64,000 nucleotides of DNA from Bacillus sp. OK048 (GTDB lineage Bacteria > Bacillota > Bacilli > Bacillales > Cytobacillaceae): positions 1 to 64,000 of the forward strand of contig NZ_FNHN01000016.1 in assembly GCF_900103525.1 (NCBI RefSeq), in the 5' to 3' direction. Below are positions 1 through 7,873 of the stretch, in pieces. Each line of letters opens with the position of its first letter. Position 1 is the stretch's first letter. The translations under genes and the position numbers were made by a program. Below the pieces are notes generated by a model. The model was not told the DNA's origin. It ran no database searches and was given only the letters and a program-made list of their open reading frames with translations.

Positions 1-137
1 ATACCAAATAAAATTAAAATCATAATCCCCCATTTCCAATTACAGATTAAATTTTTTATACTTAGATATTTTATGTATATAGAAATTCTATGTATTAAGA
101 CATAATAATATTATTACCATAAATAAGCAATAGTTAT

Positions 138-225
138 TGAACAAACCTGCCACGTTAGTTCAAGAACAAAAAGCCACCCCGTATGGCAGCTGGATCTAAA
201 ACTCTTGCCCCTTTTAGTTGATTAA
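138..225 (-). repeat. Dispersed terminator repeat, copy 1
   Basis: Read on the minus strand this is a diverged copy of the repeat found throughout the first 18 kb. It ends with a CTAACGTGGCAGG-type end and has a GGTGGC stem followed by a T-run in the middle. It lies just downstream of the hypothetical gene at 273-788 (minus strand) and probably terminates it. Confidence 0.65.
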
Positions 226-272
226 CCCTTTTACATTTTTGAAATGATAAAATTTGGCGATATCATTCTTAT

Positions 273-788
273 TTAAGAATTTTGCTTAATCATTTCTTCT
301 ACATAAGTTAGGAAATTAGTATATGGGGAGCTTCCTTTCAAGAATTGCGATACCACGAACAAAGGTAATATAACTATATCCCTCTTCCTAGAATAAAGAA
401 CACTCTGTGTTTCGATATTATTGTACACTCCATCAAGTTTGGGAGAATAATTGTATACAGAATCAAACTCATACCAGTAAAAGTCCTGCTTGATATTATT
501 TTTAATAACCTCACCAATATATGCACCTATACGCACCACGAAATTATCAAAATGCTTATTCAACAGTTCAGTACCCATTTCCATATTCATTAATCTTTTT
601 GTATACATATCAATATATCGAACGCTTTCAATAGTGAAATCTAAATTTCTTTTAGTAAGGTTCTCTTGATCCCAGGAATCGTCTGAGACATCCTGATACA
701 TTAATTTCGCAATACCTTTTAAATCATCTTTTTTTAATTTTGTTCTGTTTAAGAAACCAAACATACGATGGAATTTCTCCTTTATCAA
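273..788 (-). CDS. Hypothetical protein, 171 aa
   Basis: An intact ORF of 171 residues that I do not recognise. It is soluble: there is no signal peptide or membrane segment. The N-terminal half is charged and rich in Lys and Asp; the middle has an aromatic stretch (YWYEFDSVYNY) and the C-terminal third is hydrophobic before a polar tail. The composition resembles the small intracellular proteins common in Bacillus accessory regions, some of which are immunity proteins, but nothing here proves that role. It stands alone on the minus strand, flanked on both sides by copies of the dispersed terminator repeat. Confidence 0.7.
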   Translation of the reverse strand: MIKEKFHRMFGFLNRTKLKKDDLKGIAKLMYQDVSDDSWDQENLTKRNLDFTIESVRYIDMYTKRLMNMEMGTELLNKHFDNFVVRIGAYIGEVIKNNIKQDFYWYEFDSVYNYSPKLDGVYNNIETQSVLYSRKRDIVILPLFVVSQFLKGSSPYTNFLTYVEEMIKQNS

Positions 789-825
789 TTGTTTACAAGT
801 TAAGCTATGCTAATTATATCTCTTA

Positions 826-926
826 TTCAGCTATCTGTCTCGTTAGTGGAACAAGAAAAAAGCCGCCGAAGCAGCTGGTGATCTTAAACTATCGCACCCA
901 TTACTTTAAGTATAATATTTCACAAT
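826..926 (-). repeat. Dispersed terminator repeat, copy 2
   Basis: A near-complete copy. On the minus strand it reads TTGTGAAATATT..., then AAGTAATGGGTGC, then a hairpin AGCTGC-TTCG-GCGGCT (UUCG tetraloop, one G-T pair) followed directly by TTTTTTC, then CTAACGAGACAG. It sits immediately downstream of the VOC gene at 944-1327. Confidence 0.8.
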
Positions 927-943
927 AGTGACAATGTAGTTGC

Positions 944-1327
944 CTACTCCTTGTATTGAAAACCAATCTCCCAATGGAAACCAAATGGGTCAACCAAGCG
1001 TCCCACCCGCCAACCGTGTGCATCTTGCACAGGAAAAACTTCTGATGCACCAGCAGCTAGAGCTTGCTGAAATACCAAATCTGGGCTTTGCACTGTCAAG
1101 ATCATCCGAACTGCATTGCAGTTTTCCGCTCCAGTATCTTCACTTACCCAGAATTCCGCCCCGCCTACTGCAAGCCTTGACACAATAGCACCACTTTGAT
1201 CCTCTATATGATAGACTTCCTTTGCTTGAAAAGCACTTTTGTAAAATTCGACTGCTCGTGCTCCACTACGTACCGACAGCCAAGGAGCTATCGTACATAC
1301 TAACGAAGAAATATCTGTCTCCTTCAC
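944..1327 (-). CDS. VOC family protein (glyoxalase/PhnB-like)
   Basis: A vicinal-oxygen-chelate fold protein of about 127 residues. The sequence shows the PhnB-like pattern: a WLSVRSGARAVEFYKSAF start (beta strand then helix), a central AEFWVSEDTG strand, and a C-terminal half ending with GRLVDPFGFHWEIG, the usual metal or substrate-side Glu motif of this family. Members bind a metal or small ligand and include glyoxalases, dioxygenases and antibiotic-binding proteins; the substrate cannot be told from sequence. I prefer the GTG start at 1327 because AAGGAGG lies 9 bases upstream; a TTG three codons further up overlaps that ribosome binding site. A dispersed terminator repeat follows the gene. 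Confidence 0.85.
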   Translation of the reverse strand: MKETDISSLVCTIAPWLSVRSGARAVEFYKSAFQAKEVYHIEDQSGAIVSRLAVGGAEFWVSEDTGAENCNAVRMILTVQSPDLVFQQALAAGASEVFPVQDAHGWRVGRLVDPFGFHWEIGFQYKE

Positions 1328-1665
1328 GTCAATCAACCTCCTTTCCCAGCTTTCAATAGCCTAACAATTGGTTTACGTCAAACATTATAAACTACAATCA
1401 AATCAGAAAGTCATATCCTCTATCTTCTTTGCAATCATGGTCGTAATTAAATGGATTATCTTTTATCATCAGGCGTTGTTGTACTAACCTGTCCGTTACT
1501 TCAATAAGATTAGTGATCCAACTATACCTTCACGGAACCATAATGACCTGAAACTCATTTCATTTAATCGTTAAATCCATATCGAGGGTTATGAAATCCT
1601 GCGAATAAGCGAGTATTCGTGAGAAAATCGTATTAAACTAAGTGAGTTGAACAGGGTGACATCTC
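1328..1665. other. Intergenic, partial repeat only
   Basis: AT-rich intergenic DNA. The only structure I see is a partial copy of the dispersed repeat (right end, GTACTAACCTGTCCGTTAC-like) near 1478-1512. No ORF here has a ribosome binding site. Confidence 0.5.
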
Positions 1666-2301
1666 TTATTTGAATACCTCGTCTATTTCATTTCTGTCGT
1701 AATCTAATATCCAATCGTTGTATTTTTCATAAACATCTCTTATTGTTTCGGGAGAGGTTGCCAATAAATCACAACCCCTGTCATCATAAACGTAAAATAT
1801 AGTTTTCCTGTTTATGTTTATAAAATAGACGCTATTAAAAATACTTGGTCTTATTCCCATATCCTGATTACAGATTGCTTTTAACATAGGAATGTATTTG
1901 AAGTCAGACGTTTTACATTTTAAAGTAAATCTATGTGTTTTATAAGTTCCTTCTTCATCATCGTCAGGAAAAATATAAGGAATGGTTTTTTGGTTTAACC
2001 CATATAAAACTGATTTTTCTTTAATATAGCGAGAAAAGGTTTTTGATTTATGTTTAAAACCATCTGCATAATCGTTTACGTCAACTACGATATAAATATC
2101 ATCGTTATGAGAATGCAAGGATTTAAATAAAGCGATAGCCCTTTTATATACTCCTTGTAGATATGGGCTATTTTCATAAGCGTAATCACTATCATAGTCC
2201 ACACCTAATTCATAACGGATACCAATTTTCCAACTATAAAACAAGGGTGGTCTAAGTTCTAAGTTCGGGAAATTCTCATTCATAAAGTCGTTTAAAAGCA
2301 T
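1666..2301 (-). CDS. DUF3885 domain protein
   Basis: A 211-residue soluble protein with the features of the DUF3885 family: an N-terminal FMNENFPNLELRPPLFYSW segment, a central block with VDVNDYADG, and a conserved C-terminal block containing VYDDRGCDLLATSPETIR and YNDWILDYDR. Family function is unknown. It has an ATG start with GGGGTG upstream. This is the only intact copy in the window: two C-terminal relics of the same family lie near 16.7 kb and 24.9 kb. It stands alone, with the IS110 relic upstream. Confidence 0.85.
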   Translation of the reverse strand: MLLNDFMNENFPNLELRPPLFYSWKIGIRYELGVDYDSDYAYENSPYLQGVYKRAIALFKSLHSHNDDIYIVVDVNDYADGFKHKSKTFSRYIKEKSVLYGLNQKTIPYIFPDDDEEGTYKTHRFTLKCKTSDFKYIPMLKAICNQDMGIRPSIFNSVYFININRKTIFYVYDDRGCDLLATSPETIRDVYEKYNDWILDYDRNEIDEVFK

Positions 2302-2347
2302 TTTGCACCCCGTTAATTTCCTTCATTGTACAATCTTTTTAAATTAT

Positions 2348-2715
2348 AAGGTTAGCCAGAAGCAGGCGGGCAAAGGAAAAAGCGATTCAACCTAAAGCTG
2401 CGGCTGCACGTAATCCTTTTGAAAGACAGTCTATCAGAGTCATATATTAAGCCTTGGTATGTATATTAAAATGATTCTTCAATACAAAGAGCATCTAGCA
2501 AAGTTAGAGTCAGAGATGGATGCCCTCGCTAAAGATATTGAAGAATATAATATCATCAAATCTATCCTGGTATTGGAGAAAAAATCGCTGCAACGATTAT
2601 TTCCGAAATTGGGGAGATAGATCGATTTACAGATCCTAAATAGCTGGTAGCTTTCGCTGGAGTTGATCCAAGTGTATTCCAATCTGGTAAGTTTACAGCC
2701 ACAAAGAATAGAATC
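2348..2715 (+). pseudogene. IS110-family transposase relic
   Basis: Translating the plus strand in pieces gives recognisable IS110-family transposase segments: AAAARNPFERQ, then ILQYKEHLAKLESEMDAL, then IPGIGEKIAATIISEIG (the helix-hairpin-helix-like Transposase_20 motif), then LVAFAGVDPSVFQSGKF. The copy is dead. There is an in-frame TAG where DPKKLVAFAG is expected (near 2641), at least one frameshift before the IPGIGEK motif, and the end is truncated about 30 residues after the motif. No element ends are visible. It is a scar of past insertion between the DUF3885 gene and a truncated membrane gene. Confidence 0.8.
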
Positions 2716-2950
2716 ACATAACGAGGGTCAAGTAGGGGATTTCAATAACACATCCAACAGCTCTATAAAACCCACCAATTGCCAAAGTATATGATGCTAA
2801 TAATGGTGTTGAAGAAAGTGATTCAGTAAGTATTCTGAACGTACTAACAGCAAGAATAAGAAAACTACATACAAGTGTAAAAATTATCCTATTTTTTTCA
2901 TTATTCAACCCTTCTAGAAGCAAATAATTACCTATTCCAAATGTTAAAAT
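2714..2950 (-). pseudogene. Membrane protein fragment
   Basis: An open frame with two to three hydrophobic segments (ILTFGIGNYLLLEG, IIFTLVCSFLILAVSTF, LLASYTLAIGGFY). It has no good start: the frame runs upstream past a TTG at 2923 to about 2950 with no ribosome binding site. Its 3' end abuts the IS110 relic, so I read it as the remains of a multi-pass membrane protein cut by that insertion. The family is not recognised. Confidence 0.4.
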
Positions 2951-3064
2951 AAATATCTTTTTGCGTTAACAAATATTCGACTAAACTTACCTTTACTTCA
3001 ATAAGAAATGCCATACATCCTTCTTGCAGTATGACACCCGTTTGTTGCGAAAAAAATTAAAAAC

Positions 3065-3226
3065 TCATTCTGTGTTCAACTTGTTATAAAAAATATCAGA
3101 TAGAATACCTAATAAACCAATTATTAAAATGAACAAACCATAAATCATGGAACCACCAAAAAATGTATGATATACACCAATTCCTGTTGTCAAATAAGCA
3201 ATAGAAGCAATTATAAATCTTCTCAT
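3065..3226 (-). CDS. Small membrane protein, 53 aa
   Basis: A short gene of 53 codons. It starts with ATG at 3226 behind a GGGGGG ribosome binding site about five bases away, and stops with TGA at 3065. The product starts MRRFIIASIAYL and has two hydrophobic segments (about residues 4-22 and 27-45) with a charged tail ending in KLNTE. The strong ribosome binding site and clean two-helix hairpin support a real small membrane protein. Function unknown. A dispersed repeat copy lies just upstream. Confidence 0.6.
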   Translation of the reverse strand: MRRFIIASIAYLTTGIGVYHTFFGGSMIYGLFILIIGLLGILSDIFYNKLNTE

Positions 3227-3255
3227 TTTTACCCCCCTACCTATCTATATTTTTT

Positions 3256-3355
3256 TAAACTATCCTGCTTCGTAAGCACAATAAGAAAAGCAATCAAAAT
3301 GACAGCTGGTTCTTCAGGTATCGCACCCGTTAGCTTAAGTGCAATTTGTCACAAA
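3256..3355 (-). repeat. Dispersed terminator repeat, copy 3
   Basis: A copy with both ends conserved (minus strand: TTTGTGACAAATTGCACTTAAGCTAACGGGTGC ... GAAGCAGGATAGTTTAA, given here in part). The central hairpin is eroded. It lies directly downstream of the VanZ gene at 3404. Confidence 0.75.
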
Positions 3356-3403
3356 CTCTTTATAATAAAGCATTATCATCATATAGAAATTGATTGGTTT
3401 TAC

Positions 3404-4030
3404 TCAGAAAACTCTTTGTTTTTGAGGTGTTTTTTTATGAATCAGTTTTACAATAGTTAAGTTAAGCATTAAGAATACTCCGTATCCTATAAGTATTCCG
3501 AATGTATTTAAAATAACATCATCAATGTCGGTACTACGCCCAATAAACATTTGAATAATTTCAATAAAGCAAGTTACTGTTAAACCTAAAAAAAAAACTC
3601 TTTTAAAGGAATACCACTTTTTCCATATTAAGGGGATGAAAAAACCTATTGGTGAAAACAACAGTAAATTGGCAGAAATATTCAAAAGTGATACGCTATT
3701 CCAATCATCAACATTCGTATTTGTTTCAAAAATATATTGATAGAGAGTGTGAAAAGGTATTAGATTTACCTTAGAAATTTCATTTGAAAAATGAACATTA
3801 AAAAAGAATTCACCAGTATCACTAACTATCCCCATATTCCAATTTGGAATGATTGTTTGGGAAACTAAACCAACAAGATATAGAACAAAAATTAACATTA
3901 GTATTTCATTCATTATCATTATTTGATTTTGTCTCTTCTTTAAAAGAAAAATTCTCCCAACAACATAAAAAGGTAGTGCGACAATAATATATCCTATCAT
4001 CCTCTGTATGTACAATAATAATAAGCCCAT
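3404..4030 (-). CDS. VanZ family membrane protein
   Basis: A 208-residue integral membrane protein with about five transmembrane segments (roughly residues 8-25, 38-58, 115-137, 142-160 and 175-198). The VanZ-family signature is present: NLLLFSPIGFFIP in the third helix and IEIIQMFIGRSTDIDDVILN with the conserved acidic cluster before the last helix. VanZ proteins are linked to teicoplanin resistance in enterococci, but most chromosomal relatives are of unknown role in the envelope. The ATG start has AGGAAGGGA upstream. It stands alone; a dispersed repeat follows the stop codon. Confidence 0.85.
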   Translation of the reverse strand: MGLLLLYIQRMIGYIIVALPFYVVGRIFLLKKRQNQIMIMNEILMLIFVLYLVGLVSQTIIPNWNMGIVSDTGEFFFNVHFSNEISKVNLIPFHTLYQYIFETNTNVDDWNSVSLLNISANLLLFSPIGFFIPLIWKKWYSFKRVFFLGLTVTCFIEIIQMFIGRSTDIDDVILNTFGILIGYGVFLMLNLTIVKLIHKKTPQKQRVF

Positions 4031-4087
4031 ATTACGTTCCCTTCCTGACGGATTATATTTATCTAAATTATACCACTTCTACTAACA

Positions 4088-4166
4088 CTAAACTGCTTCG
4101 TTTGTTCAATAAGGAATTCAACAAAAAAGATGCCTAATCCCTCCTGGATTTAAGCATCCGTTAAAC
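4088..4166 (-). repeat. Dispersed terminator repeat, copy 4 (diverged)
   Basis: A diverged copy between the VanZ and GNAT genes. The minus strand shows TTTAACGGATGC, an imperfect hairpin around AATCCAGGAGGGATT, a TTTTTT run and the ACGAAGCAGTTTAG end. Confidence 0.55.
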
Positions 4167-4213
4167 AGCAGAAGGTTTCTTAGTCAAGAACTGCTCCAAT
4201 CGTATTACGGCAT

Positions 4214-4726
4214 TTAATATATATCAGAAGGTTCAAGCCTCAAAATAAATTCTTCAACATCCTTGCCTCTTGCGTAGGAAAAACCCTTATCTTCAGAGAT
4301 GATTTTAAACCCGCATTTTTCCAATACCCTGATGGAGGCGAGATTATCTTTAGCTGCACGAGCATAGAGAGGGCGTACCTTAATATACTTCAGGAAATCT
4401 AACAACGCTTTAGTTGCAATACCTTGACCCCAATATTCCTTCCCAATCCAGTAGCTTACTTCGGGTTCGCCGAACTGTTCAAAGTTCGAGACGTGTCCAG
4501 TGACAATGCCATTGAATAATATGGTCTTAATTGTGACGGTTTCATCAGCGGTAATTTTTGTCCAATGGTCAAAAAATGCGTCCTTATCAGTGGGGTCTTT
4601 AGTTGTAAATGCAGCCATATAGTTCGCCGTTAAATCAAGTTGTTGTTCGAAAAAGATAGGAAGATCTTCCTCAGTGATATCTCGTAGCTTCACTTCGCTT
4701 TTACTAATGGATTCCATATAATTCAC
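4214..4726 (-). CDS. GNAT acetyltransferase (RimJ/RimL type)
   Basis: A 170-residue member of the GCN5-related N-acetyltransferase family. It starts with the RimJ/RimL-like LRDITEEDLPIFFEQQLD helix, and the acetyl-CoA pyrophosphate-binding loop reads YWIGKEYWGQGIATKALLDF around residues 92-112 (the Q-x-x-G-x-G/A motif as GQGIAT). It ends with ASIRVLEKCGFKI, the typical last helix and strand. These enzymes transfer acetyl groups to amines on proteins, antibiotics or metabolites; the substrate is not predictable. The start is either the GTG at 4726 or an ATG three codons later; AGGAG lies just upstream of the GTG. Confidence 0.88.
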   Translation of the reverse strand: MNYMESISKSEVKLRDITEEDLPIFFEQQLDLTANYMAAFTTKDPTDKDAFFDHWTKITADETVTIKTILFNGIVTGHVSNFEQFGEPEVSYWIGKEYWGQGIATKALLDFLKYIKVRPLYARAAKDNLASIRVLEKCGFKIISEDKGFSYARGKDVEEFILRLEPSDIY

Positions 4727-4783
4727 AAACTCCTAGACATATTTTAAAAAATAAATTCTTCTAAGTTTAGAGAAACTCCTTCT

Positions 4784-4850
4784 TCAACAATCCTGCTTCG
4801 TTAGTGGAACAAGAAAAAGCCGCCGAAGCAGCTGCACACCCGTTTACTTT
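4784..4850 (-). repeat. Dispersed terminator repeat, copy 5
   Basis: A copy fused to the 3' end of the DUF6366-like gene. The gene's TAA (4844-4846) is part of the repeat's TAAACGGGTG block. A UUCG-looped hairpin AGCTGC-TTCG-GCGGCT plus a T-run follows, ending in CTAACGAAGCAGGATTG. Confidence 0.8.
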
Positions 4851-5059
4851 AGGAAGATTGACGCAATTATAACTCCAATTACGAGTACAAGAATAAGTAT
4901 CCCCGTACCTTTCCAACCTAAGCTGCCTACTAAATCTGCAAGACCTCCACTTTGAGCTCTATTAAAAGCATCGTTCAGAGTACCTGTCGGATTTCTTTTT
5001 AATTCTTCTTGTCTTAATCTCTCTCTTTTTCGTTCAGGAGTTTCTTTGTTTTCTTGCAC
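4844..5059 (-). CDS. Small membrane protein, DUF6366-like
   Basis: A 71-residue protein with a charged, basic N-terminal half (NKETPERKRERLRQEELKRN) followed by TGTLNDAF and one C-terminal transmembrane helix (about residues 50-69). The layout and the PTGTLNDAFNRAQSGGL stretch resemble the DUF6366 family seen in Bacillus, a moderately confident assignment. Function unknown. GTG start at 5059 with GGGGGTG about seven bases upstream. Its stop codon lies inside a dispersed terminator repeat. Confidence 0.7.
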   Translation of the reverse strand: MQENKETPERKRERLRQEELKRNPTGTLNDAFNRAQSGGLADLVGSLGWKGTGILILVLVIGVIIASIFLK

Positions 5060-5125
5060 TTAAGCACCCCCTATAAATTAAACAACCATTTTTTATATAT
5101 TTTACCACAAATAAACATTATCCTG

Positions 5126-5228
5126 TTGAACTATCCTGCACGTTAGCTCAATAACAAAAAAGGACCGCCGCAGCAATCCCCGTTCTTCAACTCTTGCCCC
5201 CGTTACTTTAAGTACAATTCTTCACAAA
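5126..5228 (-). repeat. Dispersed terminator repeat, copy 6
   Basis: One of the fullest copies. The minus strand reads TTGTGAAGAATTGTACTTAA, AGTAACGGGGGCAAGAGTT, then a TTGCTGCGGCGGTCC hairpin followed by TTTTTT, then GCTAACGTGCAGGATAGTT. It lies downstream of the VOC gene at 5308 with about 80 bases between. Confidence 0.85.
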
Positions 5229-5307
5229 CAACTCAACTTTTTATTAATTATGTAGTAAAAAAACAACCGTGGAGCCATTGTCCATAAATCGAAATTTGAC
5301 TAACAAG

Positions 5308-5721
5308 TTAACTACTAATTTCTTGTGAAAATCTCAACAAATAACCATCTGGATCTTGAACGAGAAATTCAATTTCTTTTATTACTGTCTCATTAGTTTT
5401 ATATTCACTAACAGTAGGTTCTCTAAATAGCGAAATTTCATTTTGAATTAATCTTTCAACTATGGGTTGAATATCATCCGCTTTTATTTGAAAGTTAATG
5501 CCTCTGCCAAATGGATATTCTAACAACCCTGTATTCCAATATCCATTAATTTCTTCAATCATGATTTGTGCTCCGTCAAGTGATAAAAAAGCAAATTTAT
5601 CATTTGTTCTTTCATATTCTAATTGGAATCCAAGTATCTCTATATAAAACCATTTTGACCTCTCAATATCCTTAACTGATAACTCTGGAATTAAAGCATT
5701 GAATTTCATTCTCTCACTCAC
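5308..5721 (-). CDS. VOC family protein (bleomycin-resistance-like)
   Basis: A 137-residue vicinal-oxygen-chelate protein. It starts FNALIPELSVKDIERSKWFY, the standard beta-alpha opening, has a FAFLSLDGAQIMIEE strand pair, and ends with IEFLVQDPDGYLLRFSQ, the family's C-terminal D-P-D/G-x-x-L motif. Closest in style to bleomycin-binding proteins (BRP), which sequester drug as dimers; the real ligand is unknown. AAGGAAGG precedes a GTG at 5721 by three bases and an ATG four codons later by eleven, so the start is ambiguous. Confidence 0.85.
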   Translation of the reverse strand: MSERMKFNALIPELSVKDIERSKWFYIEILGFQLEYERTNDKFAFLSLDGAQIMIEEINGYWNTGLLEYPFGRGINFQIKADDIQPIVERLIQNEISLFREPTVSEYKTNETVIKEIEFLVQDPDGYLLRFSQEISS

Positions 5722-5737
5722 CTTCCTTATTGTATTA

Positions 5738-5756
5738 AAGCTACCCGTTACTTTAA
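5738..5756 (-). repeat. Dispersed repeat, left end only
   Basis: The minus strand reads ATTAAAGTAACGGGTAGC, the conserved left block of the repeat. The TAA of the GNAT gene at 5753 is the first base set of this block, so the repeat ends the gene. Confidence 0.6.
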
Positions 5757-6295
5757 TAACTTTTTTTATATTCTATTTGTAAAAGACCATATACATCGAC
5801 ATCTTCATACATATTTTTTAGAAGTCTATTTTGCCTTAATGTTCCTTCTTTTTGTAATCCAGCTTTCTCCAAAACTATTTTTGATGCTTTATTTCTGGAA
5901 ATGGCTGATGCCCAAATTTTGTTTAGATTCAATTGAGTGAATCCAAATTCTATTATCTTATGTACTGCTTCCGTAGCAAACCCGTTCCCCCAATAATCTT
6001 TTCCAATCCAATAACCAAGTTCACCTTTATTATTACTATTATCAATCCTTATTGTAATAGTTCCTATTATTTCGTTTAATTCATTTGATACTATTGTTAA
6101 AGGGTATTCAACTCCCTTTTCGATTTGTTCTGGCTGGACAGCAATCCAATCCTCAGCATATTCCAATTCGTATGGATGTGGAAGACCGAGAATACTTGCT
6201 AATTCTTTGTTATTTGCCAAATCTTTAATTCTACTTGCATCTTCTTTTTTGAAAGGCTGTAAAGTTAAACGTTCAGTTTGTAATTTTAAAAACAT
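5753..6295 (-). CDS. GNAT acetyltransferase (RimJ/RimL type)
   Basis: A 180-residue GNAT enzyme of the ribosomal-protein-alanine acetyltransferase type. The N-terminus TERLTLQPFKKEDAS is typical; the acetyl-CoA loop is YWIGKDYWGNGFATEAVHKI around residues 92-112; ASAISRNKASKIVLEKAG is the conserved last alpha helix. Likely a cytosolic acetyltransferase with unknown substrate. ATG start preceded by GAAGGTG. It is not closely similar to the GNAT at 4214 apart from family motifs. Confidence 0.9.
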   Translation of the reverse strand: MFLKLQTERLTLQPFKKEDASRIKDLANNKELASILGLPHPYELEYAEDWIAVQPEQIEKGVEYPLTIVSNELNEIIGTITIRIDNSNNKGELGYWIGKDYWGNGFATEAVHKIIEFGFTQLNLNKIWASAISRNKASKIVLEKAGLQKEGTLRQNRLLKNMYEDVDVYGLLQIEYKKSY

Positions 6296-6746
6296 AATTT
6301 AGCACCTTCTTTTCTTAGACTTCTTTTCCCCAAGATTTATTAATTTCCTTAAACTATCCTGCTTCTTATATACAGTATCAGCAACAAATCCTTGGAATGG
6401 TGCACCTTTTATCTTTGTTTATATGTATCTATTGATAGGCGTTTAAGGACTTGACTTGGAGCCTCCGTGGGTACGATTTGTCTTGAAAGGCTGAAGCAGT
6501 TGTTTCATCAGGCAGCCAAGCCTATCATACCCACCCCTCCAAATAAAGTCCTATGTTTGTTAACGTTGAAAACTATAAATACTTACTGAAGATAATAAGT
6601 AAACAAAGGTAGAAAATAGGCTATTTTTGTTTCGTTATTTACGATGAATACGGTCAAAAATCATACTGTATATAACTGCTTCTTTAGTTGAATAACGGTA
6701 ATGAAACGGACTGCTGAAACAGTCCGTTTGTAGGTACTACCATAAA
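6296..6746. other. Intergenic with repeat, GC-rich patch and hairpin
   Basis: Three things are visible. A diverged dispersed repeat copy lies at about 6349-6411. A GC-richer patch at 6438-6545 stands out from its AT-rich surroundings; its short open frames have no start or known motif, so it may be a mobile-element or gene scar. A hairpin at 6703-6728 (ACGGACTG...CAGTCCGT) lies downstream of the DUF4275 gene and could help end its transcript. Confidence 0.45.
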
Positions 6747-7184
6747 TTACTTACTTTTCTTGCTAAAATAAGGACCGCACAACCCAGTTTCATGTGTTTG
6801 TATGTACGTCCAGTTAAATCCTTTATCTACAATATAAATATCTTGTTCATTTATTAGGTCACCAGTATTAAAAACCGAGGCAGTTTCTAAAAACATCACA
6901 TAATCTGAATGCTGATAAAAAACATAACAATTATTCTTTGGCTCATTATTAAATGCGGCTTCAGCTTTTTCTCCTTCCAAACAATCTTTTTTCTCATAAC
7001 TAAACAAGTGCCATAAATAGCCGCAATAACCACCAGTATCAAATAGGTAAATAGATTTCTTATCTTTATCGTTTAAATGATTTACAAAACTATTCTCCCA
7101 TTGCTTTCGGAAATAAGGTCCCCATTTTGGAATTTCGGTTATCTTTATTTTTTTTGATTTAAGTCTATCGTATAGGTCATTCAT
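6747..7184 (-). CDS. DUF4275 family protein
   Basis: A 145-residue soluble protein with the DUF4275 pattern: KWGPYFRKQWENSF near the N-terminus, GYLWHLFSYEKKDCLEG in the middle and NCYVFYQHSDYVMFLE near residue 95. Function unknown; members are common, single, non-essential-looking genes in Bacillus. A strong GGAGGG ribosome binding site supports the ATG at 7184. It stands alone, followed by a hairpin at 6703-6728. Confidence 0.85.
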   Translation of the reverse strand: MNDLYDRLKSKKIKITEIPKWGPYFRKQWENSFVNHLNDKDKKSIYLFDTGGYCGYLWHLFSYEKKDCLEGEKAEAAFNNEPKNNCYVFYQHSDYVMFLETASVFNTGDLINEQDIYIVDKGFNWTYIQTHETGLCGPYFSKKSK

Positions 7185-7242
7185 TTTTTACCCTCCATAA
7201 ATAAGGTGAAATTCGCCATAAGAAACGAAAACCCTTCTTCAA

Positions 7243-7306
7243 GTAAACTGCCCTTTACTTGAAGAAGAAAGGAGCTTTACCTTTGTTTCACTAATGCACC
7301 CGTTAG
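7243..7306 (-). repeat. Dispersed terminator repeat, copy 8 (diverged)
   Basis: The minus strand reads GCTAACGGGTGCATTAG at the left end and AAAGGGCAGTTTAC at the right, with an eroded centre. A 20-codon hydrophobic relic (HFLTIFILCGAALILY then CMDG) runs straight into this left end from 7365 and stops at its TAA (7303-7305). Confidence 0.55.
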
Positions 7307-7609
7307 CCATCCATGCAGTACAAAATCAGTGCTGCACCACAGAGAATGAAAATGGTTAGGAAGTGTCAATACTGATACTGACCTTAATCCAGTCAACCCT
7401 AATCCATAGAGTTATTAATTACCGCTCTCCTCTTTTTTTAACGATTGAGCAGGGTCTTCTTAAGTATTGTCATTTTTCTATTCTTGAAGAAACTTATTTT
7501 CATGGTAGATTAAGTACATCCTTTCACAAACCGCATAAACTTCCTTAGCAGAACAACAATCAATTTGAAGTGGAATAAGTTATCAATACACCTTTGGGGG
7601 ACAGACATA

Positions 7610-7714
7610 CTATAAAAAATAATTAAAGAGAAAAGGAACCAATAAAACTAAAATAGAACCTATACCAAAAACACATATCACTTTTATCATGTCTTTTTTT
7701 ATGTCCTTTTTCAA
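7610..7714 (-). CDS. Tiny membrane protein, 34 aa
   Basis: A 34-codon gene starting with TTG at 7714 behind AGGTGGTG. The product starts MKKDIKKDMIKV (basic, cytosolic side) and continues into one hydrophobic helix (about residues 12-33) ending with NYFL. A good ribosome binding site and positive-inside topology argue that it is made. Function unknown. Confidence 0.5.
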   Translation of the reverse strand: MKKDIKKDMIKVICVFGIGSILVLLVPFLFNYFL

Positions 7715-7742
7715 GATAACACCACCTATAACACAATTGTAG

Positions 7743-7837
7743 TTAACTGGCTTGTTTAACAAGGAAAAGGAGATGCCTAAGCTGCAACTCCTCGTTTAAC
7801 TCTTGCACCCTTTACTTTAAGTACAATTCTTCACAAT
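7743..7837 (-). repeat. Dispersed terminator repeat, copy 9
   Basis: A nearly complete copy. The minus strand reads TTGTGAAGAATTGTACTTAA, AGTAAAGGGTGCAAGAGTT, then a hairpin GGAGTTGC...GCATCTCC with one mismatch, then a T-rich stretch. It lies downstream of the small membrane gene at 7874. Confidence 0.8.
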
Positions 7838-7873
7838 TGCACTCGTTCATACTATAAGAATTTAGTAATCTTA

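Noticed and set aside
940..1188. Plus-strand open frame of 82 codons
   Set aside because: Lies wholly across the VOC gene on the minus strand, with no ribosome binding site; a shadow frame.
2479..2682. Minus-strand open frame of 67 codons
   Set aside because: Antisense to the IS110 relic, whose plus-strand translation has clear family motifs.
7363..7548. Plus-strand open frame of 61 codons
   Set aside because: No ribosome binding site and unnatural composition. A 28-base word (TGAAGAAA..TATTTTCATGGTAG) inside it recurs near 22.34 kb, which suggests a shared non-coding remnant rather than a gene.
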